NCBI GenBank assembly: GCA_903905475.1 | Contig: CAIVGK010000267.1 | Coordinates: forward strand, 1 to 44,140 | Source of the DNA: an uncultured Burkholderiales bacterium | GTDB taxonomy: Bacteria; Pseudomonadota; Gammaproteobacteria; Burkholderiales; Burkholderiaceae_C | DNA length: 44,140 bases | Direction: 5' to 3' | Shown: positions 1 through 6,554 of the stretch, piece after piece | Position numbering within the stretch: the stretch's first letter is position 1 | How the letters are laid out: each line of letters begins with the position of its first letter | Translations under genes and position numbers: made by a program | Notes under the pieces: generated by a model | Database searches by the model: none | The model's input: only the letters and a program-made list of their open reading frames with translations | What the model was told of the DNA's origin: nothing

Positions 1-141
1 CAGACCCAGCAGCTCGCCGAGTCGGTGAGCCGTGCAGCGAAGGTGCCGATCACCAACGCTGCGGACGCTGACACGTTGACGCAGGCCATCCTCGTGGCCG
101 CCAACAACATCGCGGGCCTCGAGGTCGTCGTCGCAAACATC
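1..141. repeat. Left copy of 141-bp terminal overlap
   Basis: These 141 bases are identical to bases 44000-44140. The tail fibre reading frame passes through the join without a break. An exact overlap of 141 bases equals a common maximum assembly k-mer, so it most likely marks a circular assembly graph rather than a biological terminal repeat. Confidence 0.95.
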
Positions 142-855
142 AGCGACATCCAGACCGTGGCCGATGACTTGAACGAAGCCACCAGCGAAATCAACACGGT
201 GGCAGTCAGCATCGCCAACGTGAACATCGTGGGCGCTGACATCAGCAACGTGAACGCCGTCGCTGCAAACGCGACAAACATCGACACCGTCGCTGCAAAC
301 GAGACCAGCATCGACACGGTCGCTGGCATCGCTGCCAACGTCACGACCGTAGCGGGCGTCGCTGCCAACGTGACGACTGTGGCGGGCGTCGCTACTAACG
401 TGACGACCGTGGCTGGCATCTCCACTGCGGTGAGTGCCGTGGCGGCGAACACCACCGACGTGAGCACGGTGGCCGCCAACGTCACCGACGTGGGCACCGT
501 GGCCGACGACATCGCAGACATCAACGCCTGCGCTGACAACATGGCCGCCATTCTGGACGCACCAGCTCAAGCCTCTGCCGCTGCTGCGAGTGCTGCGGCT
601 GCTGCCGCATCGTTGGACAACTTCGACGACCGATACCTCGGCTCGAAGTCCACAGCACCAACGGTCGACAACGACGGCAACGCATTGGCCGCTGGCGCCT
701 TGTACTTCAACAATGGTCTGAGCGTGGCCGACGACAAGGGCATGTATGTCTACGATGGCGGCACATGGATCGTCGCCTCTGCCGCGTCACAGGCCATCAT
801 GGTGACCTACAAGTACACGGCCACCTCTGGTCAAACTGTCTTCACGGGGCGCTGA
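1..855 (+). CDS. Tail fibre protein, shaft part (continues from contig end)
   Basis: Continuation, in frame, of the gene starting at 43643. Residues here are dominated by a repetitive shaft of 10-residue units ending in V-x-T-V-A, followed by an Ala-rich stretch and a small domain (YLGSKSTAPTVDNDGNAL then LYFNNG) common in phage fibres before the tip. The frame ends at TGA 853-855, just after SGQTVFTG. The expected continuation of this conserved module (ADDSALTLSYTAGS) is present one frame over, from base 851. The gene therefore looks interrupted by one extra base near 850, or is read by a +1 frameshift. The ORF track start at 25 (a GTG) is only internal; there is no true start in this part. 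Confidence 0.85.
   Translation, partial: QTQQLAESVSRAAKVPITNAADADTLTQAILVAANNIAGLEVVVANISDIQTVADDLNEATSEINTVAVSIANVNIVGADISNVNAVAANATNIDTVAANETSIDTVAGIAANVTTVAGVAANVTTVAGVATNVTTVAGISTAVSAVAANTTDVSTVAANVTDVGTVADDIADINACADNMAAILDAPAQASAAAASAAAAAASLDNFDDRYLGSKSTAPTVDNDGNALAAGALYFNNGLSVADDKGMYVYDGGTWIVASAASQAIMVTYKYTATSGQTVFTGR
241..510 (+). repeat. 30-bp tandem repeats coding the fibre shaft
   Basis: A 30-base unit encoding about 10 residues of the type GVAANVTTVA is repeated. Three copies at 331-420 are nearly identical (gctgccaacgtgacgactgt and variants), with more diverged copies on both sides. Such repeats usually fold as trimeric fibrous shaft, and copy number can change by slippage or recombination. 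Confidence 0.8.
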
Positions 856-1282
856 CGACAGCGCTCTGACACTGAGCTACACCGCTGGCTCGATCATCGT
901 TGCAGTGGGGGGTGTGGTTCAAAGCCCTGCAACCTACACCGCGACCAACGGCAACACTGTCACCTTTTCTGGCGGTGTCTCTGCTGGCGTGGTGGTGGAC
1001 ATCTACGCGTTCAGCACCTTCGACGTCGCCAACACTTACACCCAAGCGCAGGTAGATGCTTTCGCGGTAAAGCTAACTGGCGCCCAGACTGTTGCGGGGG
1101 TTAAGACATTCAGCTCCGCACCAGTGATGAGTGCTGGCGCAAAACTCAGCGCGAGCGGCTGGTCTGTCACTGAGACAAGCAACGTCTTGTATTTTGCCTT
1201 TGGCGGTACGAACAAAGCCAAACTAGACAGCTCTGGCAACTTGACCGTGGTCGGTAACATCACAGCCTACGGCACGGTGTAA
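851..1282 (+). CDS. Tail fibre C-terminal part, out of frame
   Basis: An open frame with no convincing start of its own. From base 851 it reads ADDSALTLSYTAGSIIVAVG, the normal continuation of the QTVFTG motif that ends the preceding frame. It then has TYTQAQVDAF and LTGAQTVAGVKTFSS, motifs typical of phage fibre tips, and ends at TAA 1280-1282. The 905 start in the ORF track is an arbitrary ATG/GTG inside the domain. The frame can be joined to the upstream part by skipping one base (C850), by a programmed +1 shift at GGG-CGC-TGA, or by correcting a sequencing error or true mutation. Its product is either the tip of a 545-residue fibre or not made. Confidence 0.75.
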   Translation, partial: ADDSALTLSYTAGSIIVAVGGVVQSPATYTATNGNTVTFSGGVSAGVVVDIYAFSTFDVANTYTQAQVDAFAVKLTGAQTVAGVKTFSSAPVMSAGAKLSASGWSVTETSNVLYFAFGGTNKAKLDSSGNLTVVGNITAYGTV

Positions 1283-1284
1283 AC

Positions 1285-2298
1285 ATGACGCTGCCCGTTT
1301 CGCCTAACGCCATTTCGTTCTCTCAGGTCAACACTGAGCTGGGGCTGTCTTCGACCGCGCAGATCAGCTTGAACGACTCAGCGGTGCGCACGCTGTTTGG
1401 CAAAGCGAGCGGTGCAATCAGCATGAGCGACGGGCACGGCAAAGCGAACCAATTTGCGTTCACGATTTCTGCAAACCAAGTAAACGCGAACTTGCGCTCT
1501 CTGGCTGTTGCCGCTGGCTGGAATCAAACGAGTGCGGTAGTCGCTACAGTCAACTCAGGCGTGTGGATTTACTCTACATCGACCGGAACGCCTGCGCTAA
1601 CAATCAATGGCAGTTTCCCAAATGGCGTAACGCTCACCAACAACGGATATATCGCCGGTATGGGCGGGGCAGGCTCCACGTATAGGCTTTCGCCCAACGC
1701 AGGTGGCCCGGCAATATCGCTTGGCGTCAACTGTACGATCATTAACAACTCGTACATTGGCGGTGGTGGCGGTGGCGGTAACACTAGCGGCCCTGTTGGC
1801 TTCGGTACAGGTTCTGGGCCGTCCGGTGGCGGCGGCGCTGGCGGCGGCAAAGGGGGAGAATTTGCTGGAGGGGGCGGTATTGGCGGGGCTGGAGGAGGTA
1901 TTGGTGCAGCTGGAGCCGCCGGAGGCATGTACTACTGGCAAAACGGCAAGAATACATACGCTATCGGTGGCGGTGGCGGTGGCGGTCGCATCTTCCCCGG
2001 CAGTGGTGGAGCGGGCGGCACTTCGCCGGGAACTGGTTTTGGCGGCGGCGCGGGCGGCGGCGGCGGCACCTTGAACGGACAAGCTGCTGGCGGCGCTGGC
2101 GGCTCAGGAGGTGCAGTAGGCGCTGCCGGTGGCGGCGGTGATTCTTGGCCTGCGGGTGGCGGCGGAGGATGGGGCGCTGCGGGCGGAATGGGCGGCACAG
2201 GCGGGGGAGCCGCTGGCGCAGGCGGTAAAGCCATTGCGCTCAACGGCTATACAGCCACACGCTCTGGTTCTGGTTCAACATACGGCGCAGTTTCGTAA
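1285..2298 (+). CDS. Gly-rich tail adhesin / receptor-binding protein
   Basis: 337 residues; ATG two bases after the fibre stop. The N-terminus (PNAISFSQVNTELGLSSTAQ, then SLNDSAVRTLFG and a SMSDGHGK turn) matches a widespread module of phage tip proteins. Residues about 60-150 form a beta-rich region with NGSFPNGVTLTNNGYIAG repeats. From about residue 155 the protein is dominated by runs of glycine broken by short non-Gly loops. This composition is like the polyglycine-II sandwich adhesins of T4-type gp38 and Salmonella phage S16, where the loops between Gly runs make the receptor contacts. It follows the fibre directly and probably caps or accompanies it. The proline- and arginine-rich ORFs on the other strand are shadows of these Gly codons. 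Confidence 0.7.
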   Translation: MTLPVSPNAISFSQVNTELGLSSTAQISLNDSAVRTLFGKASGAISMSDGHGKANQFAFTISANQVNANLRSLAVAAGWNQTSAVVATVNSGVWIYSTSTGTPALTINGSFPNGVTLTNNGYIAGMGGAGSTYRLSPNAGGPAISLGVNCTIINNSYIGGGGGGGNTSGPVGFGTGSGPSGGGGAGGGKGGEFAGGGGIGGAGGGIGAAGAAGGMYYWQNGKNTYAIGGGGGGGRIFPGSGGAGGTSPGTGFGGGAGGGGGTLNGQAAGGAGGSGGAVGAAGGGGDSWPAGGGGGWGAAGGMGGTGGGAAGAGGKAIALNGYTATRSGSGSTYGAVS

Positions 2299-2307
2299 GG
2301 AGAAAAG

Positions 2308-2595
2308 ATGTCTAAAAAATATGCGTTCATTCATCCCACTACTCGTGAATATGAGTTCGAGCAAGACCGTGAGGTCTTGATCCAAAGGATCGCGGCTCAT
2401 GCCGCAGAAACATACAAGGATCACTACTGCAACGGTGCGCTAGTCACCATCGTCGAAACCAATGAAGACGGCTCCGAGACATGGCGTAATGCGGCGGGGG
2501 TTGAGGTGTTGTCCCCCGCGCAAATTGAGGTTGAGATGCGTCGGTTGTTCTCTCTGAATACAACCGACATCCCTGTTACTGTGGTCGGAGAATAA
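2308..2595 (+). CDS. Small conserved-looking tail-region protein
   Basis: 95 residues with a strong ribosome binding site (AAGGAG, 5 bases before ATG). The sequence is acidic and has no membrane segment. It starts MSKKYAFIHPTTREYEFE, has a helical middle rich in charged residues and a C-terminal ITVVGE-like strand. It lies between the adhesin and the cupin gene with short spacing, so it is probably expressed with the tail tip genes. A role as a fibre assembly chaperone is possible from position only; I do not recognise the family. Confidence 0.7.
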   Translation: MSKKYAFIHPTTREYEFEQDREVLIQRIAAHAAETYKDHYCNGALVTIVETNEDGSETWRNAAGVEVLSPAQIEVEMRRLFSLNTTDIPVTVVGE

Positions 2596-2596
2596 G

Positions 2597-2986
2597 ATGA
2601 GTGCATTGCCAGAAGGTCCAGAGGTCGCCATCGGTTGCGTTTCCAACATGTGGTCAAAGATGATGCACTTCAAAAAAGCAGGGCATACAGAGTACGGTCA
2701 CACGCATACGTTCGACCACATGACGTTGCTTGCACGGGGTTCTCTGCGCGTAACTGTAGAAGGCGTGCCGACAGATTTTTCTGCGCCGCACATGATTTTC
2801 ATCAAGGCTGGGAAGATGCACGAGCTTGTGGCGCTCGAAGACGACTCGCTGGCCTACTGCATCCACGCGCTCCGCGACGCTGAGGGCGACATCCTTGACC
2901 CGACGATGATTCCGAAAGGCATCAACAAAGATAACGTGTTCAGTATTGCTGCGCCGTTAATTTCGAGTACGCCAGATGCTTTGTAA
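2597..2986 (+). CDS. Cupin-fold protein
   Basis: 129 residues, starting one base after the previous stop. Cupin motif 1 is visible as HTEYGHTHTFDHMTLLARG: the HxH pair, a third His where Glu is usual, and the closing Gly. Cupin motif 2 is visible as IKAGKMHELVAL with its conserved His. Four His could bind one metal, as in small single-domain cupins. There is no obvious substrate clue. It lies within the late tail/lysis cluster, unusual for a metabolic enzyme, so it may be a virion-associated or surface-modifying enzyme, or a structural use of the fold. The fold is well supported; activity is unknown. Confidence 0.75.
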   Translation: MSALPEGPEVAIGCVSNMWSKMMHFKKAGHTEYGHTHTFDHMTLLARGSLRVTVEGVPTDFSAPHMIFIKAGKMHELVALEDDSLAYCIHALRDAEGDILDPTMIPKGINKDNVFSIAAPLISSTPDAL

Positions 2987-3068
2987 TTCGTCAATGATCC
3001 CCGCAGGCGTTGGTGACCCGCTGGCCTCTGGCTTAGTTAAACCCCTATAAGAAAGGCAGGGCCGATGT

Positions 3069-3455
3069 TTGGCACTCACTAAAGTACCCCTCTCCATGGC
3101 CGACACACAGAACGGCATTGGCTACCAAGCAGGCGACGGCGGCGCCGTCACACAGGCCACCAACAAAGGCACTGCGGTCACGCTGAACAAGGCAGCAGGG
3201 CGCATCACGATGAACGCCGCTGCGCTGGCCGCGAACACCACGGTGCAGTTCATCTTCAACAACTCGTTCGTCACGGCGGGTGACTTGATTCTTGTGACGA
3301 TCTATCGCTCTGGGATCGCCTCCTCGGCGAACTATCTTGTGTGGGCTGACGTTGGTGCTGGCTCCGCGTTAATTAACCTGCGCAACATCTCTGGGGGCTC
3401 GCTCTCTGAGGCTGTCATCATCAACTACGCAGTCATTAAAGGCGCAGTGGCGTAA
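3069..3455 (+). CDS. Small beta-rich tail-associated protein
   Basis: 128 residues. The predicted start is TTG at 3069, with AGGG eight bases upstream. An ATG at 3065 is in another frame and opens only a five-codon ORF (MFGTH). The N-terminus ALTKVPLSM resembles the short leader motif found before many phage tail spike and fibre domains. The remainder is Ala/Thr/Val rich with alternating strands (NTTVQFIFNNSF, GDLILVTIYRSG) and looks like a small jelly-roll or decoration domain. It may be a tail or capsid accessory protein. An alternative start is the ATG at 3096. The exact role is unknown. Confidence 0.65.
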   Translation: MALTKVPLSMADTQNGIGYQAGDGGAVTQATNKGTAVTLNKAAGRITMNAAALAANTTVQFIFNNSFVTAGDLILVTIYRSGIASSANYLVWADVGAGSALINLRNISGGSLSEAVIINYAVIKGAVA

Positions 3456-3466
3456 GAAAGTAGCAT

Positions 3467-3706
3467 GTGGATAACCAACAACTATTTAACCTAGTCGTAG
3501 CGATCGCAGGCTTCTTGGCCGTGTTCATCTTCTACCAAGTCATGCAACGTCTGCAAAAGTCGGAAGACAAAATCGCAGAGCTCGAGCGCAACCTGCCGCA
3601 CGATTATGTGCAAAAGGACGACTACCGCAACGACGTGCGCGAGCTGAAGGAGATGCTGCGCCAGCTCTTCGACAAGCTCGACAACAAGGCCGACAAGGCA
3701 GCGTGA
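3467..3706 (+). CDS. Membrane protein with cytoplasmic or periplasmic coiled coil
   Basis: 79 residues from a GTG start. One membrane segment (LFNLVVAIAGFLAVFIFY, residues about 5-23) is followed by a charged coiled coil (QRLQKSEDKIAELERNL and VRELKEMLRQLFDKLDNK). It stops at TGA 3704-3706, which overlaps the area of the next start. It is the first of five consecutive membrane proteins before the endolysin. This architecture is common among small phage lysis-region proteins and could be an accessory lysis factor or an inner-membrane spanin-like subunit, though no partner lipoprotein is seen. Confidence 0.75.
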   Translation: MDNQQLFNLVVAIAGFLAVFIFYQVMQRLQKSEDKIAELERNLPHDYVQKDDYRNDVRELKEMLRQLFDKLDNKADKAA

Positions 3707-3707
3707 T

Positions 3708-4442
3708 GTGGGGCCAGAGATCATGCTCGCCTTGCAAGCAATGCGTGCCGCATACAGCGGTATTCAGTATTGCTGCGAGGCTTTGCGTGAAGGCACGGTC
3801 GAGATTCAACGGGTTAAGAAAACTGTCGAAGGCGGCGTCGCTGACGCTAAGAAGATTTACGCAGAGGTCACGGGTATCTGGGGCTGGCTCAAAAGTTTGT
3901 TGGGACCTAAACCCAGTGCACCTAAGCCAGCACCAACCAGTGCCTCGGCCGCAGCTCCCGAGCCTGTGGCAAAAAAGAAAGCCGATGAGTACGTCGACCA
4001 CATCCCAACCCAAGATGAAGTTGTCCAGCAATTCATCGGCCATGTTGGCGACTGGTTCGACAAGTACGCTTTTCTAAAGTCGTACACCGAGAAGCGCTAC
4101 GCAGAAGTTTTTGGAAAGGACGTCATCGATCAAAAGGAAGTGCTAGAGCTCACGCAGCTGCAGGTCGAAGTCGACGCTGCATACCCCGCGTTGATGAGCC
4201 TGATGACCAGCAACGCGCCGTGGCAGCTCGGCCCCATCTGGTCCCAGTTCAAAGACATGCAGGACAAGGTGAAGGCGGGGCAGGCGGCGCGGCAGTTAAA
4301 GGCTAAGCGCGAGAAGGCACGCAACGATGCCCTCGCGTTTCGCCAGCGCAACGACCGCATCGACCGCAACGTCACGGTGTTCTTGCTGGCGCTCATGGTG
4401 GCTTACTTTTGGTTGTTGATCGGGATCGTGGCAAATGTCTAA
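3708..4442 (+). CDS. Tail-anchored membrane protein, unknown function
   Basis: 244 residues from GTG 3708; an ATG at 3723 is a possible alternative. The N-terminal 60 residues are helical (ALQAMRAAYSGIQYCCEALR), followed by a Pro/Ala/Ser-rich linker (about residues 65-90), a second helical domain (about 95-205) with a basic stretch AARQLKAKREKARNDA, and a C-terminal membrane segment VTVFLLALMVAYFWLLIGIV. It overlaps the next gene by 8 bases. C-terminal tail anchoring with a large soluble N-terminal part suggests a protein that sits on the inner membrane late in infection. I do not recognise the family. Confidence 0.75.
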   Translation: MGPEIMLALQAMRAAYSGIQYCCEALREGTVEIQRVKKTVEGGVADAKKIYAEVTGIWGWLKSLLGPKPSAPKPAPTSASAAAPEPVAKKKADEYVDHIPTQDEVVQQFIGHVGDWFDKYAFLKSYTEKRYAEVFGKDVIDQKEVLELTQLQVEVDAAYPALMSLMTSNAPWQLGPIWSQFKDMQDKVKAGQAARQLKAKREKARNDALAFRQRNDRIDRNVTVFLLALMVAYFWLLIGIVANV

Positions 4443-4659
4443 ACCAGAAAATCTTGGTGTGATTGTTTTCCTTGGCTTGCTGGTCATGTGCCTGTGCACG
4501 GTCGTGTTTTGGATGCTGCTCAAGTTCGCCAAACAAGAGGGGCAGAACGAGCACAACCGACGGGAGGCCAACAAGGCCGCAGTGGTTTTGCGCGAAGAGC
4601 GGGAGAAGTTCGAGCGTTTATTGAAGACGGTGCAAGACACCGAGAAAGGCAAAGAGTGA
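4435..4659 (+). CDS. Small membrane protein with coiled coil
   Basis: 74 residues; ATG overlapping the end of the preceding gene. The N-terminal membrane segment is LGVIVFLGLLVMCLCTVVFW (about residues 7-27). It is followed by a highly charged helix (NEHNRREANKAAVVLREERE). The architecture would fit an i-spanin-like protein, but no lipobox-bearing o-spanin is seen in or around it. It ends with GTGA overlap into the next gene, indicating translational coupling within the lysis cassette. Confidence 0.75.
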   Translation: MSKPENLGVIVFLGLLVMCLCTVVFWMLLKFAKQEGQNEHNRREANKAAVVLREEREKFERLLKTVQDTEKGKE

Positions 4660-4961
4660 ACAGCTTTAAAGAAATTATTTTGGCGTGGATCAACCGACCA
4701 CGTCGCACCGAGGAAGAGATCGAAATCGATACGTGGTCCTTCGTCGTGAAGTCCATCACCGCCATGGTGTTGGTCATCGCCTTCGGCGTGCTCTGGCTCA
4801 TCGGCTTTGAGAAGCAGGACGAGGTGCTCGCACCGATCGACGCGGTATTCCTCGAGATCCTCAAAGCCATCGCCTTCATGGGCGTGGGCGCCATGGGTGC
4901 CATCTCTGGCCGCAAGGGCGGCGGCAACAAACCGAAAGCCGAAGATGGACAAGCTACTTGA
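4656..4961 (+). CDS. Two-TM membrane protein, possible second holin
   Basis: 101 residues from a GTG whose last two bases begin the preceding stop (GTGA). The ORF track start at 4488 is upstream of this coupled start and reads through the preceding gene out of frame. Two hydrophobic segments are visible: SITAMVLVIAFGVLWLIGF (about 35-53) and FLEILKAIAFMGVGAMGAIS (about 66-85), then a basic Gly-rich tail RKGGGNKPK. Two membrane helices with a basic tail are typical of class II holins and antiholins. It overlaps the GTA-type holin gene by 17 bases. A holin/antiholin pair is possible but not shown. Confidence 0.7.
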   Translation: MNSFKEIILAWINRPRRTEEEIEIDTWSFVVKSITAMVLVIAFGVLWLIGFEKQDEVLAPIDAVFLEILKAIAFMGVGAMGAISGRKGGGNKPKAEDGQAT

Positions 4962-5445
4962 AATCCTTAAGAGCGCGGCACCTGCTCTTGCTACTGCTGT
5001 GGCTGGCCCTCTGGGTGGTGCAGCAGTCAACGCGATCGCCTCTAAGCTCGGGGTCGAGTCATCGGTCGCGGCGGTAACCGCAGCGCTCGAGGGCAACCCT
5101 GAGCTCGCACTCAAACTCAAAGAGATCGACCTCAAAGAGTTCGAGCTGCACAACGCCAACACCGACAGCGCACGCAAGATGAACGCCGAGATTCAAAGCT
5201 CGGCCAGCGCCTCGTGGCTGGCGAAGAACACGGCCTACACCTTGGACATCGTCATCGTGTCGGCCACGATCTTCTTGGCTTGGTTCGCCTTCATGAAGGG
5301 CGTGCCTGAGCAAAACAAGGAGCTCGTCTACATGGCGCTGGGCTCGCTCATCACCATGAGCGGCACGGTGCTCAACTTCCACCGTGGCTCGAGCCAAGGC
5401 AGCAAAGACAAAAACTCTGAACTAGAAAAACTGAAAGGCAAGTAA
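4945..5445 (+). CDS. GTA-type 3TM-family holin
   Basis: 166 residues from ATG 4945 (the track start 4807 is too far upstream and overlaps the previous gene). The N-terminal amphipathic, Ala/Gly-rich helix (SAAPALATAVAGPLGGAAV) is followed by a charged helical part (LKLKEIDLKEFELHNANTD) and two clear membrane helices (LDIVIVSATIFLAWFAFM and LVYMALGSLITMSGTVLNF). It ends in a basic tail with GSSQGSKDK. This order and the tail match the 'holin of 3TMs' family named for gene-transfer-agent release. It would form the lesion that lets the endolysin reach the cell wall. It is directly followed by the endolysin with TAATG overlap. Confidence 0.85.
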   Translation: MDKLLEILKSAAPALATAVAGPLGGAAVNAIASKLGVESSVAAVTAALEGNPELALKLKEIDLKEFELHNANTDSARKMNAEIQSSASASWLAKNTAYTLDIVIVSATIFLAWFAFMKGVPEQNKELVYMALGSLITMSGTVLNFHRGSSQGSKDKNSELEKLKGK

Positions 5446-5915
5446 TGGCAAACCTCACCCCACACTTCACCTACGAGGAGCTGACCCACACGGATCACCG
5501 CACGCTCGACAACACCCCGACCGAGCACGAGCGCTGCATCGTCGACGGCAAAGAGACCACCGTCAACGCGGTGGCGAACCTGCCGCGCTTGGCGGACTTC
5601 CTCGAGCAACTCAAGGTCGTGCTGGGCAACAAGCCCATCATGGTCAACAGCGCCTTCCGCTCCGAGGCGGTGAACAACTCGGTGGGTTCGAGCAACAAGA
5701 GCGATCACCGTCGCGGCTGCGCGGCGGACATCCGCGTGCCGGGCATGACGCCCGACCAAGTCACCCGCGCCATCATCGCGAGCAACCTGCCGTATCAGCA
5801 GGTCATCCGCGAGTTCGACCGCTGGACCCACGTGGCGATCACCACCAACGAGGGCGACGTGCCCAAGAAGTCCAAGCTCATCATCGACGGCCAAGGGACA
5901 CGCGCTTTTGCGTGA
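5445..5915 (+). CDS. Endolysin, M15-type L,D-/D,D-peptidase
   Basis: 156 residues. The N-terminus HFTYEELTHTDHRTLDNTP is characteristic of the Peptidase_M15_3 family. The zinc site is visible as SDHRRGCAADI (His and Asp) and RWTHVAI (His), and IMVNSAFRSEAVN precedes it as usual. It cleaves peptide bonds in peptidoglycan stem peptides. No signal peptide is present, so it depends on the upstream holin for export. The start ATG overlaps the holin stop (TAATG). The 3' end overlaps the convergent DUF3653 gene by 35 bases, which marks the end of the late rightward operon. Confidence 0.92.
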   Translation: MANLTPHFTYEELTHTDHRTLDNTPTEHERCIVDGKETTVNAVANLPRLADFLEQLKVVLGNKPIMVNSAFRSEAVNNSVGSSNKSDHRRGCAADIRVPGMTPDQVTRAIIASNLPYQQVIREFDRWTHVAITTNEGDVPKKSKLIIDGQGTRAFA

Positions 5916-6390
5916 CCTGCGGCTCGGGCGGATGCAGGCCCGGGCGGGGCGCTACGGCAGGCTCAGGCTGGGGCTGTAGCGCTCTTGGATCGGTTGCCCA
6001 TACCGCCATATCATTTGCCGCAGGATCGAGGCTCTTGGCCTGTTTGGCGAGCTCCTGCACCATGTCCTGCAGCCGGGTCACCTCGGCCTGCAGGTTCTTG
6101 ATGCGCTGGCGGTCCCAGTAGCTGGCACGAATGTCACCAACGGTGAACTCCCACACGAAATCCGGCGGGATCAGCTTGCCCTTGCAAAAGCTCCAGCCCT
6201 CCCACTCCTTGCCCGCACCGGGCAGCCTGCGCCCGGCGAGCGCACGCAGCACATCCATGGTGGCTTGACTGGGTTTGGTGGCACCAGAGCGCCAGCGCAG
6301 TAGCGTGGTGCGGTGCACGTTGAGCGCGCGCTCGACGTAGCCGGGTCCGCCGATCAGGTCGATCAGCTCCTCGAGCTCGTGATTTAGCAT
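5881..6390 (-). CDS. DUF3653-type phage HTH regulator
   Basis: 169 residues. The N-terminal 55 residues form a helix-turn-helix (GGPGYVERALNVHRTTLLRW, then GATKPSQATMDVLRAL). Next comes the WEGWSFCKGKLIPPDFVWEF segment typical of DUF3653 phage proteins, then a short coiled coil (IKNLQAEVTRLQDMVQELAK) and a Pro-rich tail. It probably binds DNA as a dimer. It stands alone after the leftward terminator, with its own promoter carrying a copy of the phage operator. No Shine-Dalgarno is seen, and the -10 box lies only seven bases before ATG, so the mRNA may be leaderless. It could be a second repressor or late regulator. Confidence 0.8.
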   Translation of the reverse strand: MLNHELEELIDLIGGPGYVERALNVHRTTLLRWRSGATKPSQATMDVLRALAGRRLPGAGKEWEGWSFCKGKLIPPDFVWEFTVGDIRASYWDRQRIKNLQAEVTRLQDMVQELAKQAKSLDPAANDMAVWATDPRALQPQPEPAVAPRPGLHPPEPQVTQKRVSLGRR

Positions 6391-6396
6391 TTGCCA

Positions 6397-6425
6397 AGTA
6401 TGCCTTTAGCAGGTGGTAAAGGCAA
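6397..6425 (-). promoter_or_regulatory. Promoter with operator for DUF3653 gene
   Basis: Read leftward: -35 TTGCCT (6420-6425), 17-base spacer, -10 CATACT (6397-6402). The spacer holds TTTAGCAGGTGGTAAA (6405-6420), one base off the TTTAGCAnnTGCTAAA operator. Predicted transcription would start at or next to the ATG (6390). Confidence 0.6.
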
Positions 6426-6451
6426 CTCACGGGGGCATGCCGCATAATAGT

Positions 6452-6490
6452 GAAAAAATCTAGTGCCTGTTCGTAAAAGAATCAGGCACT
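6452..6490 (-). terminator. Rho-independent terminator of leftward arm
   Basis: In the leftward transcript the stem AGTGCCTGATTC / GAACAGGCACT (one bulged base, loop of about six) is followed by AGATTTTTTC. This is a classic intrinsic terminator placed downstream of the HD-hydrolase gene, so it ends the last leftward early unit. Confidence 0.85.
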
Positions 6491-6495
6491 TAGGC

Positions 6496-6550
6496 TGTGC
6501 ATCTTGCACAGGCCCTGCCCCAGCGGGAGTCGCTGGGAGCAGTATGCACA
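6496..6550. other. Structured 3' untranslated element
   Basis: Outer arms TGTGCAT / ATGCACA enclose a second stem CTGCCCCAGC / GCTGGGAGCAG (one bulge, 7-base loop). A competing short hairpin TGTGCatcttGCACA also exists. It lies between the stop of the HD gene and the terminator, so it may be an RNA 3' end stabiliser or a protein binding site. Confidence 0.5.
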
Positions 6551-6554
6551 AGGC

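Noticed and set aside
1569-2243. Proline-rich minus-strand ORFs
   Set aside because: They are the reverse complement of the glycine codon runs of the adhesin.
1-2300. Diversity-generating retroelement, as expected from the BPP-1 relationship
   Set aside because: No reverse transcriptase ORF is seen anywhere, and no template/variable repeat pair near the fibre or adhesin was noticed.
6440-6470. Possible dif/XerCD site around GCCGCATAATAGTG
   Set aside because: Only the XerC-like arm has some likeness; no XerD arm follows, and the A-run there is explained by the terminator.
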